This document shows positions 43,472 to 55,599 of a DNA stretch of 64,000 nt, one piece after another. Position 1 is the stretch's first letter. The number at the start of each line of letters is the position of its first letter. The position numbers were made by a program, and so were the translations under genes. This DNA comes from Nematostella vectensis (Eukaryota > Cnidaria > Anthozoa > Actiniaria > Edwardsiidae). The stretch is from contig NC_064035.1 of NCBI RefSeq assembly GCF_932526225.1, positions 5,021,501 through 5,085,500 on the forward strand, in the 5' to 3' direction. The notes beneath the pieces are model-generated. The model had not been told where the DNA came from. It worked only from the letters and a program-made list of their open reading frames with translations, and searched no databases.

Positions 43472-43642
43472 TTAGAGGAGCACATGTGTCACGCGTACGT
43501 CGACAACACGCTGCTATGGACTGGCAATCTTGAGAATAAGTCGAGGGCCCTTCAAGATCTTGAGCGAATTGCGAGGAACCCTCTCCAACGCACCACACTC
43601 GAAGGGACAGGAATAATATGCCTATTATACGAAAAAATGTGA
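43472..43642 (+). pseudogene. possible fragment of a retroelement reverse transcriptase
   Basis: A 56-codon open stretch reads AYVDNTLLWTGN followed by KSRALQDLERIARN. LINE-type reverse transcriptases have the catalytic Y/F-A-D-D followed by hydrophobic residues and, about 15-20 residues on, a LQ-DL--I pattern. Here the position of the second catalytic Asp is Asn, and nothing on either side continues the domain, so it would be a dead fragment. The similarity is short and may be accidental. Confidence 0.3.
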
Positions 43643-45554
43643 TTGCCTCTTATTATTTTTGGGCACTAAAAACAGTCTCGAGTTTCTATCACGATTAACA
43701 GTTTTAGATTTTGCTTCTGAATTGACATCGCCGTAAATAAAATTAAAAGGAAAAACACACATCACGTGCTTCGTTCGTGGTTCGTGGTCTCCCCATACAA
43801 TGGAATGCATGCAACCCAAACAACAATAAATGCCCTGCTCAAGGTTCTATGTGCATATTTGTTTTAAAGATCATTTAAAAGAAGGGTTTTACAAAACGAT
43901 TTTGGTAAAATACTCCTTTACTTAAAGAGGGATTTGTTGAATGTGTAATGAAAGAATAAGGCGGTAGCTATTTACTAGGACATTTTGTTTTAGGGGAAAG
44001 CCATTTCCCCTTAAACCTTTCTCCTTTAAATTCCGGTTCTGCTTAGGGCAGCGTCCCCTCTGTGTGATTGCTAGCTACAGTCCAAAAGAAAAGCATGGCT
44101 CCAAAGATGTACAGCGAATAGCTTGCATAGTTCAAGGCCCTGATCCCCCTCAAGACTTCCGAGAGGGGCTCTACCAGAAACAGGGTGGACTCACCGCCAA
44201 CACATTATCACTAAGCTTTTGAACGCGTAAAGCCCGTAAAACACCCCCTTTCTGTCGAGGCTAGTGACAAAAACAACTTATGCTCAAAGTTACACAAAAA
44301 GTATTTGCACTGAAAGCGAAATAGCCCCGTGCTTAGATATCTTCGTGTCTTGTGGCCGCGGGTGGAGAGGATGCCTTGTACTTTGTCTATTCTTCCAAAA
44401 TCACTTCTATCGCCCTTATTTCACTTTCTTCAGTGCAACAATACGAGGTTTTATGCCTCCTGTATCAATAGCCATTCACTACTCCAGTGTACGAAAAGTG
44501 TAAAGTAAACTGAAGGGTTAATCAAACTACTTAAAGATGATTTCTGAGAGTAAACGATAAAATTGCGCGGATTTCTTTCAAGGGTTTTATGTAAAGTGGT
44601 TCTTTGATTATTTGGATTATTTCAAATGATGTTCAGATAGACCAATAATAACGACCAAGCATTAGTAATGTGCCACTTAAATGAATACGCGAACTCTTGA
44701 AATTTCTCAAATAGACAATTTTAACTAATTTAATCAAACAATTTTTGTTAGGGTTCAAGTTAGCCCTTTGGAATAATAAGAAATCATAAAAAAGGTATGT
44801 TTTTTAGATATAATCTTGCTTATTTGGTAGACCTTCAATAATGTTATTAAGGGATAATAAAAATGCTATACGACCTTCTGCAGAATAAGTGTACGGTATA
44901 CAACAACATTCTAAAGGAACCCAGACCTTGATTGTCGGTGTGTAAAAAAAGCGATTTTTTTCTAATTCTGAGAGGGCTCTTCTCATTTTTGAATAAATGT
45001 AAATGGAATTTGGAAAATATAGCGGAACTCTAAGCATAGTGTGGATAAACAGATAAAAATCTTTAATTAAATCGATATCTTCGAAAACAAAATATTCTAA
45101 ACGGCAACAAATAAGCACAGCCCCTAAAGGCATCCTCCCCACGCAGAAGCATTGCCAGTTAATTTGCTTGTCGGCTCACACTTGTAAGATATGAATATCA
45201 TCTGGTACGGAGGAATGTGGTTCGACGCAATGTTGTTGTAAATGATTTTCAGCTATCAATAACAGTGATAATATCGAGCACGTACAGTGTTATGAACAAC
45301 AAACCAGTGCACGAACGTGACGTCACAGCAACCCAACTCCTTATTTGGGGGTCGCAGAAGAGTTACAGACGTCTTTGTGCGATGATTTTGGCGATTACTT
45401 GCGTGAAACCGAAATAGCACAAGTTTTATTGACAATACCATTTCGATGAATGCGATATCAAATCAGACAAAAGAGTTGTAGAACTAGGTACCAAATATAT
45501 TGATCAAATGTGAGTACCTTCACGATAATAATAAGAGCAAGGGTACCATTTGGG

Positions 45555-45855
45555 TACCATTTTCCCCAGGATTTTTCTTGGGGGGTGCGAAATCCGAAAA
45601 AAATGGACCTAGTTTTTCCCCTCGGGGGGGGGGGGGGGGGGGGACACAAAAAGCTATATTTTTATGCTTTTGCAGTATCTCCACAGAAAGTTTATTGTCG
45701 GATTTGGCTAGGAGAGTGATCAAGCTTATGTTTTATAGTTTTGTCTACAAATAGCACGTCTATTGATAACCGAAAGTGGACCTTCGGCTGTTGTGGGGGG
45801 GGTGCGTTCGCACCCCTTGCACCCCCCCCCCCCCCCCTGGGAACGGGCCTGATTC
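45555..45855. mobile_element. candidate short repeat element bounded by poly-G and poly-C tracts
   Basis: The left part is CCCCAGGATTTTTCTTGGGG then GGTGCGAAATCC and a 20-nt G run (45626); the right part has GGGGGGTGCGTTCGCACC, a 15-nt C run and CTGGGAACGGGCCTG. CCCAGG at the left and CCTGGG at the right are inverted. Elements ending in a C tract plus CTGG-ACGGGCCTG are, as I recall, common in invertebrate genomes. Boundaries and target duplication are not resolved. Confidence 0.4.
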
Positions 45856-48800
45856 CAATAGGACTCCTTCTGACGGACTTTGATTCTGAATCATTTGTAT
45901 GTCTAGTTCGTTTTTCCAAAGTTTACATATTTTGTCAGTTGTTTTTAATCTCGATCAAAAACACGCAATACTTCGCCGAAAAAAGGCTGTACAAAAAGTT
46001 GCATTATGCATGGCACCCGGGAGTTATTTGTTCGCGGAATGTTTAGCTATGAGTTGATGTCTCGTGTAACGCCATCTTTGGGTAACCACGTGACCGTCCA
46101 TCCAGCTAAACAAGCGATCTTAGGAGTTCACAATACCTTCGAATAAGAGTTGCTATATAGTACAAACAAAGAATACAACTTTGCTATTGAGATCCCATGT
46201 TCATATAAATTCCAAATTAAACGAGGACAGATGTTTAGACTCTCGGCTTTCGCGAAGGAGAGATCATCTTCCGTGTTTTGCTTGGGGTCATTATGGATTG
46301 AGTTTCAGTGCCCTTTTCGCCAGAATAGGGACGTATCAATCAGCGGAGCCTTGCCATCTGGGAATAACTGCAATCTAGTGATGCAGGTCTAGGAATGGTG
46401 AAAGCCATATACTGGATAAAACAACACGACAATTATGTTGTGTATATTGGTGTTTGTCTACACACTCAAAACTAATTAATTCAAAAGAGAAAGTGGATTT
46501 CATTTTTCACTGTGACAACGAAGAGGACTTAAGACTTTGATAAACAATGTAACTCCCCTTCACTGCCGTCTCAGAGTCAAATTAATTAAGAAGTCAGGAA
46601 ATGTTTCTCAACAAATAAAGACGTTAAGGGTTTTGTCGTCAATTCAACTTATTTTTATGTTTGATCATTGCAACTGGACAAAGCATTTTAAGCAATTGAT
46701 CCATAGTTTAGGTTATGCAAGCCATCAAACGTTTCACGGAAAAAAAGCGATTCTCCCACTATAAGTGACAGATATTTTGATGGGGGTTATTAGAGTGTAG
46801 TTTAAACTGTCATTGAGATCTGACTTATGATAAACTCCAATATCGCAACACGGATTCCTGAACGCGGTGGCCAGTTAAGATAGAGGAATCATCTTGCTCT
46901 CGTCGATCAGTATGCCGCAGTCATCGGATCTCTAGCTCGTTAATAGAGGCGCTGACCGTGATTTAAGCCCCTCTTGCGCCTACGTAAAGGACTCCCACTC
47001 ACTCATGACTCCGCTTGTAAACAATTGCTGTAAAACTCGCACGTTCGTATGCATATTTCATCGAGTCTCTGACGCAGCGAGAGGCCTAGTAAACTGGATT
47101 AGAATATCTAGGCACTTATGGGCATTATTGCTACTTGAAATCGTTTAGATAACAGCACATTCATTACGCAGCATTTAGCATCCTAGATCTTATCGGTGTA
47201 TTGCCAATTCCAGGATCGTTGATGAGCAAGCTGTTGCGATGAGTCGGCTAACGTTACGTTAGCCTCGGAAATATTGCCGTTGCAATTAAAGCTCCCAGAT
47301 GGACTAGAGCTAGTCTACAAGTCAGTCAATGAGTGTTCTAAAGAAAATTGAGCCCATTATACAGAGCTCATGATAGGGCGGTCGCCTTTTTAAAAAGAGG
47401 TCGGTTGCATGCACTGTTTTATTGATACATTCCGTGTCTCGTTTCAGTCAGGTTTAATCCCATCTTCAGCCATCGATCCCCAGTGAAAGGTGAATTGGCC
47501 AGTTAGATAAAAATATCATACCCCGGTTTGCTAAAGCAAGAGCTTAGATTCTTATATAAAAAATAAAGACCTGCAAAACACGATATAAGAGTTGCTACAA
47601 AGCAAGAATGTGAAACTCTATGATACGACAAAAACAGCTCTAAAACAATAACACTTGTAACTCAAGCAATCTATGGATAACACCCCTCATCGGGTAAAGG
47701 TTTTATTGCTTTGTAAACACTCTTCTAAAGGGCAATTGGTTGTTTTGTTTGTCACGTGCATCCGTGGGTCATTTCGCAAATCGCTCAACACTACACACCA
47801 CTTGCTAAGCACTTACCAGCCGTAGTGAATCTATCCGCAATGCCAGACGTAATAGAACTGTCGATGCACTCTGTTAGAATAATCAAACCAAAAAAATTCA
47901 TTAAATATCGTTCTAGAGTGGTTGCCAAAAAATACAGGAATAAATATAATAATGAACCCAATGGTCTTGCAGCCCCCGGACTGATACTTGCAGCCCCCCA
48001 TTATTCAACCGAAACGGAATATAGTCATATTGTTTTACCCATTTCATTTTTTCTCATGGTTATTCCAGTCTAATGACAGCTTTACTGATCAAATAGCGGT
48101 AGCTGCATGTGCTAATCTTAATTCCCGACATCAGCTCAATTTAAGTTTCCTGCAGGTAAGCTGTTCACCACAAGCCATATCATTACCAACCGCTTAAAGA
48201 GCATCCATCAAATAGACGCCGTAAAATAGACGTTCTAAATAGACGCTGTAAATGTAACAACTATGAATTTCTATTCCAGTATCCTACATTGAAATTAGCT
48301 TATGATATTAGCAACGTATAAATCTTATTAAAGAGAATGGTAGAGTGTGAAGAGCCTCAAGGTTGTCAAGCTTGCGTGTGGAGCAACGTGTTGAAGATCT
48401 CGCATTAACTGCTGGAGATGCCAACAGTTCGTGCAAGTCACGATGACTGGATATAGTGCTCAAAAGTCTGTAAAGATATCGGCGCTGTGTTTGCACTAAA
48501 GCTTCGCGTTTGACCATCTGTTGTTATGTCAAAAGGTGCACCGCGCACAGCTGAGGTTCGGTGAACGACAAATACCTCATCAGCCGTGACCCCAGCGTCC
48601 CTCACACTACAACTCAAGGAACCGAAGAAAATTTATCTCTGAACGACGAACATTAGCCGGAAGTAAATTACACCCCTTCTGGAGGCTTCATGAGTCCACC
48701 AAATCCCAAAATCTAGCACGGTAACAAATGAAAAGCTAAAAGCGTCCGTACATGAAATAAAGTCACGCGCAACATTAAAATTGAAAAAAACTTGGGTTAA

Positions 48801-48865
48801 CATTGCTTGTATTGACCTTCCCTAAATCAGTTGAAACTTAATAAAGACAAAACCTGATATACATG

Positions 48866-48871
48866 TTTATT
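48866..48871 (-). promoter_or_regulatory. candidate polyadenylation signal of the bHLH gene
   Basis: AATAAA on the minus strand (GTAAATAAAC), 117 bases beyond the stop at 48988 if the exon is read through. Confidence 0.35.
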
Positions 48872-48987
48872 TACTAGCGTTTACGCTAACCTTCTGCAAT
48901 TACAGGCGCCAGTTTGAGGTCAATTAATAGCAGGCGGAATAGTAGTAGTACCAGCAATAACGGTCAAACTATTTGTTACAGATACAG

Positions 48988-49521
48988 TTACTCACCATCA
49001 ATTTGTAGGAAGTCGTCAAGTAGGTCGTCATCCTCGCTGGTTAAGGCACCATTCTCTAGCAATCTGTACAAGTCGTGGTCTTCGTACAATCTTGAAGACA
49101 GCCTGGTGAAGTCACCTGCCTCTGACTTCGCTTGGTCGTCCTGATGCAACAGCTCACTTAGGTGATCTATCCACTGCGCTGCCACTCGTAAGATATCAAT
49201 TTTGGATATGTCCATGTGTGATACTGGCAGGGAGTTTTTCAACTCAACAAAAGCTCTATTTACCCCCTGAATGCGCCTTCTTTCACGCTCGTTCGCCGCA
49301 CGCCGCTGCCTACTGACGCCTGTAAGCATTCGCTTTCTGCGCCTCTTTCGCTTCTTCTGCTGCGTGCCGTTTTGGCCGCTCTCTCCACTCTCTGCACTGT
49401 CCGCGTCTATATCGTTCGGTGGTGGCGAGAGCTCGGTCTGATCAGAGCCTGACGATAGTGAGGTTGCATCGTGGTCCTCGGGGCAATACTCAAAGTCGAA
49501 CTTCTCTTCTTTTACTTTCAT
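48988..49521 (-). CDS. group A bHLH transcription factor, divergent (177 aa)
   Basis: DNA-binding regulator that would act as a dimer on E-boxes. The first ATG in the frame is at 49521 (the longer frame upstream has no ATG). Residues 1-50 are acidic and Ser-rich, 54-66 a basic patch (KKRKRRRKR, likely nuclear localisation), about 71-125 the bHLH with basic region RRAANERERRRIQGVN and helix 2 SKIDILRVAAQWIDHL, 150-175 an acidic-hydrophobic tail (TSEDDDLLDDF) like an activation domain. The loop is about two residues shorter than in Twist and three shorter than in Ptf1a. Helix 2 is most like Twist (AA--ID-L), but no WR box is present. A strong donor G|GTGAGT at 48995 suggests a spliced form differing only in the last residues; one possible continuation enters at about 48527 and ends after some 25 codons. 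Family membership is firm, subfamily is not. Confidence 0.85.
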   Translation of the reverse strand: MKVKEEKFDFEYCPEDHDATSLSSGSDQTELSPPPNDIDADSAESGESGQNGTQQKKRKRRRKRMLTGVSRQRRAANERERRRIQGVNRAFVELKNSLPVSHMDISKIDILRVAAQWIDHLSELLHQDDQAKSEAGDFTRLSSRLYEDHDLYRLLENGALTSEDDDLLDDFLQIDGE

Positions 49522-49724
49522 GATTGAGTCTCCGCACAGGTTGACTGACTGCTGTTGATGATGATATTTACGCGTTCCGTACACGAGACAGATCCGCTGA
49601 GCTAACACCTCTGCGAATAGCAATCAGTTGCTTAAGCGTCTCTTTCAGCACTCTGAATATAGTACACACGCTCTGCCGGCTCACTGGTGTAGGGTCTAGT
49701 GCAACGTCGCGTTTCACGGCTCGC
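49522..49724 (-). other. probable 5'UTR part of the bHLH coding exon
   Basis: An acceptor (TTTTGGGATTACAG) ends at 49725 on the minus strand; between it and the start codon there is no ATG, as expected for a leader. Confidence 0.45.
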
Positions 49725-51116
49725 CTGTAATCCCAAAAGAATGTCAGTCGAATAAAGGTCGTAATAAGCTACAAATGGCGAGCTTCAAGTTGATTGAGTG
49801 ATCAAAAGCTTGCAGGACTCTGTCTGAGTTGGCACTCCAACTGCAGTATTCTAAGATCGTCCTCATCATCCCTCGTGTTCGTCTACGCATGTCATGCTCA
49901 GTTTACTAAAATCAATTTACAATCCACTTGAGAAGGCTTGACACTTGACGCGCAACTAAACAATGCGTCAATTTAACGATTATAGCTACCGAGATGGCCG
50001 TTAGTATTGAAATGATTAACCTGATTAGCTCTCTAGTGACGCGATTGGGTGATTGACTATTCTAGGACGGAAAGTGGACTCCATTCGAAGTAAGAGTGAT
50101 GCGGTTACTAACGAGATTTGATTTAGATTACGAATAGGGTTCGACTCAAGAATGGCGAATGCGCCATGACTTAATCGTGGCCTTGCAAGCCTGGGTTGTG
50201 CAGAATTAGAATGAAGGCCTGAAGAGGGTCTTCCCGCTACTCAACTCCACTCACAGATTAGAGACCTCGCAGCTCTACCCTCTTTTTACCCTTCTCCAAA
50301 AAAAATAAAGAGACTTCTATGACATAAAGACCAAAAGAACCTTTCCCCCTTACTTTTAAACATGTCAACCTTCCTTCATAAGTTGGCGACAATTCTTGCG
50401 CTATACTTTACTACAATAGTACATTGCAATTACATTTCTATTTCCAGTAATTCTGTATTCAAGTTCCATGTGCATTCTTAAATAAGGAACACGCTCGTGG
50501 GAGGAGGTGGAGGGGCTAGTAGAGAAGCACGATGGAATGTGTCATTCAATATCGCACATGGTCAAACAAACTTGGAGAGTTTGTTTCGCAAGAAAACAAA
50601 GGATGAGCCGGGCTCAAGATGATTGATCTCTTTACCAAAAATGGACCCATATTCACTTCAATGGAAAGAATTAATCCCCCTCAGGGCAAAGCTGTGACCA
50701 ATTGAACTTTTTTTCTGTAAAATGACAAGGGATGCGTGGGCAATTGCAAATAAGTCATTAAGGGTTAGCACAACAAATCACACTCTAAATGGTATTAAGA
50801 ATAGTCACCAAATATTAAAAAAAACTAATGCTAGCATTTCACAAACAAAGTAACACCGTCTTTAAACGAATTTAAAAATTCGGTTAGAAAAATTGAGATT
50901 TCATTGAGCAAACTTGATTGCTGAAATTGCCATTGTCTCCAAATTAAAAAACAATGAAGCTATTTTATTCTACTACAAGGTTTCGATTACTCTAAGGAGG
51001 GTACCTTTTTGTAAAAAAAAAATTATTCAATAATATTTGAGTTGAGTGCACTATATGACTACACAAAAATAGCACTGGATGTTTCCCTTGTTACTACTTA
51101 AAATATGTGTACTCAC

Positions 51117-51175
51117 TTATGCAATAAGTGGTCTAGCTGGGTCTTGCACTTCGCAGTGTTTTGCTGCAAATGAGA
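51117..51175 (-). other. candidate noncoding first exon of the bHLH gene
   Basis: About 30 bases below a TATA box, a ~60-nt segment ends at a strong donor (ATAA|GTGAGT, intron from 51116). Joining it to the acceptor at 49725 gives a leader without upstream ATG. This is inference from signals; transcripts would settle it. Confidence 0.35.
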
Positions 51176-51198
51176 GCTTTGAGCGTGTACGGGGAGCC

Positions 51199-51206
51199 TT
51201 TATATC
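51199..51206 (-). promoter_or_regulatory. candidate TATA box of the bHLH gene
   Basis: ATATAAAGG on the minus strand, followed by GC-richer sequence and the candidate first exon. Confidence 0.4.
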
Positions 51207-54200
51207 TCTTGTTACCTGACCTATGGTCACCGCCATTGAGTGAGCGCTCGTGGAATGGTAGATAGCGGGACTTGGGTGGGATAACAGATGAAGATTTGTT
51301 TTAAGTGACTATTAAACAGGTGGACATGTTCACTCTTTAAGATCTTTAAACGGCAAAAAGTTCATTTCTTAAGCTTTAACTACACATTGAACAGTTTGAT
51401 AATGTGATGAATTCTGTAGAAGAAGAAGGATATAGTGTTATGGAATAAATGTAATAACTGTAATACCTAGAGCAAGCAGGTGAATGTCACGCGAGCGGGC
51501 GGAATGACATTGATGACATCGTAACAACGAACATTTCAACGAAAAAAATCAATTCTTTAAAAAGGGTAAACACATCATAGTTTTACCCTTGTTCTCCCTG
51601 TGAAGATTGAAATACGAAAACTCCATTAAGTTAATGGCTTAAATCCAAAAGACAAAAATACAAGAGAGAGCAGGTGAAATGCTCCATGCCTTCAGAATCA
51701 ATAATCAATAGATCGAAAATGTTGATTGACACAATTACCAAAAAACCCAAGTTCCGACACTGGTCCTACGTATAAATACCCCATACTAGGTGGTCAGTTT
51801 TCGAGCAGTCACCAACAAAAGATTTCTTTTTTAAATTCTTTTAAACGAGCCTCTAAATCCTGATACGCCTTGAAATGCTATAACCTAAACTTAGACCTAT
51901 AACTGAATTCAGTTAACACTTTAAGACATTAGATAAAGAAAAAGCTAATTAAGTTGTCGTACACCGTTTATCAGACTATGTGATGAGAAAATATAGTTTA
52001 AACTCAAAACTTTGCTTGGGGTCCCGAGCTCAGCGGCACGTAACGAAAAAGGGTGATCAATGAAATTGTTTAATAGTTTAAAAATTTAGTAGATCTTTTG
52101 CCCATTCTACCTCTCAGTTAACAAGAGTTGGTGAAAATATACTTCCTCTTCATATCTAGTGGCTCCTAATCTCATTCATTAACTCAACTAGAGGATTACA
52201 ATATAAAACCTGACAGGATATTAGCACTTAAAATGACTCCAGGATCTGCCAAGAATGAAGCACTTTGTAGGTCCAGAGAGTGGAAAATATTCCTCGATAA
52301 AGCAGCATTTGTGGGGTCTTTAGTACATTCGGGAGGGCTTGCTATTATAGGCTAGCATCATTCTCTAGTGATAGCAAGTCTGTTGTGTTTAAAGACCAAG
52401 TTTCCTGTTCTTTTGAATTGGTGCACTATAAAAGGCGTTCGTTTTTCCCAATGGGATCTTTAAAAGGACTTGGTGAATACCACATTTAAATGGTTAATTG
52501 TGCAACGGCAAACAGTATTTGTGATAATATCTATTGCGTTTTGTTACAGTTCTCCTCGAAATTCCTCGCACATTTTAATTGCAGGTGTTTCTCGCACAAG
52601 AAATGCTTTCAATCTCGTTTATTACAAATTTTTTTTTATGCTACCTTCATAAAACTTAACTTTTTCTTCTCTGCTGTGAATTGTAAAAAACAAAATTCAA
52701 AGCATTGGAACAGCTGTTTACATTTCACGATGTCTTTCAACACTTAGGTTTGCATAAAAAAATTATAAAACATATCATGATGTAATTCTGGTGCTTCAAT
52801 GGTGTTATTGATGCATCGCAATTTTTCAACTTAGGGATGCTTATTTGCTCTCTATTGGCATTCAATAACATTTTTATTATCGATTTATTTATTTATTTTA
52901 TTTATTTATTTATTTCTAAGCAGTTAAAACTGCTTAGAAAAAATTAAGAAAAATCTTGGGTATCATTTTTTATCTGATTTTAGCCGACGATTGCACTCAG
53001 AGCTGATGTGGCAAGAGTTTTATAGGTTAGAGTTGATAGGAAGGTGTGTTGGTACAGCATGCGCAAGTTGAGGGCTCGCATGTGGCGCTACACAAACCAT
53101 TCCAAGACCATACCCTTAGACTAGGCAATCATGACACTTGAGAAACAATCAAACCATAAGAGCTCCAAACGCAAAGGGGTTTAATCCTAGTAAACCCATC
53201 GACTGTAAAGTTTATACTTTGTAATAAATCCGTCTTTATACAACCGATTATGCATTCCTTTGTTCAACTTTTTGCACGTCCTATCAAAGCAGCAAGGCCG
53301 CGCCCATATGTCAATCACGTAATCGAGGCCACCCTTTTTCAACAAATGCCAGGGCTCAAATATCTCGCTTGCTGAGGATTTTTTGGATCTTTCAAATCCC
53401 CCCAATGTTATCAGACAAGGCTACAGAGCTGCCCTCGAAAAGGTCGATTGCAAAAGCGTAAAATAGTTAAGTGTTACTCAGATCTTCAAAAGTATTGTCT
53501 AATGACAGTTGCAACTTCGACCAATGCTATAGTTTCAGTTGAAATCTTTGTCGCGTACCTGAATACTTGTAACAAGTTTAGGGGATTCCATGCTCAAGTT
53601 TCTGGAATTCTATACGGGACGGGTTGCTATACCTTTATCAGTTTATGTGTTGAAAAATATATCTTAAAATACAACTACTTTGCCAAAAACAACGGTCTTA
53701 GAATATACCCTGCTAAACTCAAAAAGCCCCCGAATGTCCCTCAACTCAGCCTAAGACCTCTCTAGTGTGCATGCCCGGGCTATTCCTAATAGACGCATCG
53801 TTATGCGAAAGAAAAACAATGTCAATGTGACACACACTCGAATTCTGGGAAATATTCCCGGGAGGTTAAAGTGTCTGTCAGTGCCGATTTTAAGGGTAAA
53901 AGTATCGTTTGTTATTATATGTTTTCTGGAACTTCACAACTAAAATCTGGAAATGTCTTTAGAAAATTAAAAACCTGTGCTCTCAAGAAAGCCTAACCTC
54001 GAAAGTTATACTCAAGTCCTGTCACGGAAAAGGCTGGAGAAGGCAAACAAGGACAAAGAGTAATAATTTGTTATATCAAAACGATACGATCAAAACCAGA
54101 ACCTTCTATCCTTTTGAATGTCGCCCTAAACACCAAATTTAGACAGGCCGCGGCGCGCTGTGATTATATCAGCTAACTTTGCACATTTTTATCTCGAGCT

Positions 54201-54440
54201 CTCGAAGTATGCTAGGAAGGCCGGACGTAACTAGAATGCAAATCGCGTGCGACAGGTAGCGTAACGTGTTCTCTAAACATTTCATGGGTTACCCACCTCT
54301 CCCCAAAAAAATATATCACGCGATACAATTGTTGTGGCCGAAGACACGCAAATGTTCCTCGAGATCCGAGAAACACTCTCTAGCGTCTACAAGATTCATC
54401 GAGGTCTTCAATCAGCTACAATAACTATTAAAAGAATTCG
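51207..54440. other. upstream flank of the bHLH gene, no gene seen
   Basis: AT-rich, with an (ATTT)n microsatellite at about 52884-52917. Open frames at 52470, 53187 and 53448 show no family features. Confidence 0.4.
52884..52917. repeat. (ATTT)n microsatellite
   Basis: About eight ATTT units with one four-T interruption. Confidence 0.9.
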
Positions 54441-54442
54441 GA

Positions 54443-55352
54443 AACTCTGACGTTCTCTGGCAATCAAGTCCCTAATAAGGCTTTTGTTCCCTGGCAAGCA
54501 AGTCCCTAATAAGGCTTTTGTTCCCTGGCAAGCAAGTCCCTAATAAGGCTTTTGTTCCCTGGCAAGCAAGTCCCTAATAAGGCTTTTGTTCCCTGGCAAG
54601 CAAGTCCATAATAAGGCTTTTGTTCGCTGGCAAGCAAGTCCCTAATAAGGCTTTTGTTCCCTGGCAAGCAAGTCCCTAATAATGGTTTTTGTTCCCTGGA
54701 AAGCAAGTCCCTAATAAGGCTTTTGTTCCCTGGCAAGCAAGTCCCTAATAATGGTTTTTGTTCTCTGGCAAGCAAGTCCCTAATAAGGCTTTTGTTCCCT
54801 GGCAAGCAAGTCCCTAATAAGGCTTTTGTTCCCTGGCAAGCAAGTCCCTAATAAGGCTTTTGTTCCCTGGCAAGCAAGTCCCTAATAAGGCTTTTGTTCT
54901 CTTGCAAGCAAGTCTCTAATAAGGCTTTTGTTCCTCTGGCAAGCAAGTCCCTAATAAGGCTTTTGTTCCCTGGCAAGCAAGTCCCTAATAAGGCTTTTGT
55001 TCCCTGCCAAGCAAGTCCCTAATAAGGCTTTTGTTCCCTGGCAAGCAAGTCCCTAATAAGGCTTTTGTTCTCTGGCAAGCAAGTCCCTAATAAGGCTTTT
55101 GTTCCCTGGCAAGCAAGTCCCTAATAAGGCTTTTGTTCCCTGGCAAGCAAGTCACTAATAAGGCTTTTGTTCCCTGCCAAGCAAGTCCCTAATAAGGCTT
55201 TTGTTCTCTGGCAAGCAAGTCCCTAATAAGGCTTTTGTTCCCTGGCAAGCAAGTCCCTAATAAGGCTTTTGTTCCCTGGCAAGCAAGTCCCTAATAAGGC
55301 TTTTGTTCCCTGGCTAGCAAGTCCCTAATAAGGCTTTTGTTCCCTGCCAAGC
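54443..55352. repeat. 34-bp minisatellite (~27 copies)
   Basis: The unit contains TTCCCTGGCAAGCAAGTCCC and TAATAAGGCTTTTG. Most copies are identical or differ at one base (CCTGCC, TTCTCT, AATGGTTTTT), so the array has been homogenised recently. Open frames through it are artefacts. Confidence 0.97.
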
Positions 55353-55599
55353 TGTCCGCTGTCAAACGCCCCGAGGGGTAGAGGCCGGCTAGACGCTAGA
55401 ATAGCTCTAAAGACTTTGCTATGTGCTATTGATAGTACGACGCAATCTGATCAGCCCTACCCAGCTACCCTGTCTCAATCATAATCTAATTAAATTTAGA
55501 TCCACCCAGATGTAATTAATAGTCGAGATTATTAATATCAATTAATTAAACTTATCACGTAACGGAAATCTTTGCAATTTTTTCTAATTTACGCCTTAC

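Larger units (their letters stand above)
41750..48865. other. 7-kb region between the CAAGTG-flanked element and the bHLH gene
   Basis: No complete gene. It contains a possible reverse-transcriptase relic (43472), an unexplained open stretch (43990-44222) and a poly-G/poly-C bounded element (about 45555-45855), listed separately. Other open frames (for example 47756-48073) show no family features. Confidence 0.4.

Noticed and set aside
49522-49623. 34-codon N-terminal extension of the bHLH frame
   Set aside because: It contains no ATG; its first codon is TTG and it follows a likely 3' splice site, so it is leader sequence.
54506-54851. Lys/Leu-rich repeated frames on both strands
   Set aside because: They come from the 34-bp minisatellite.
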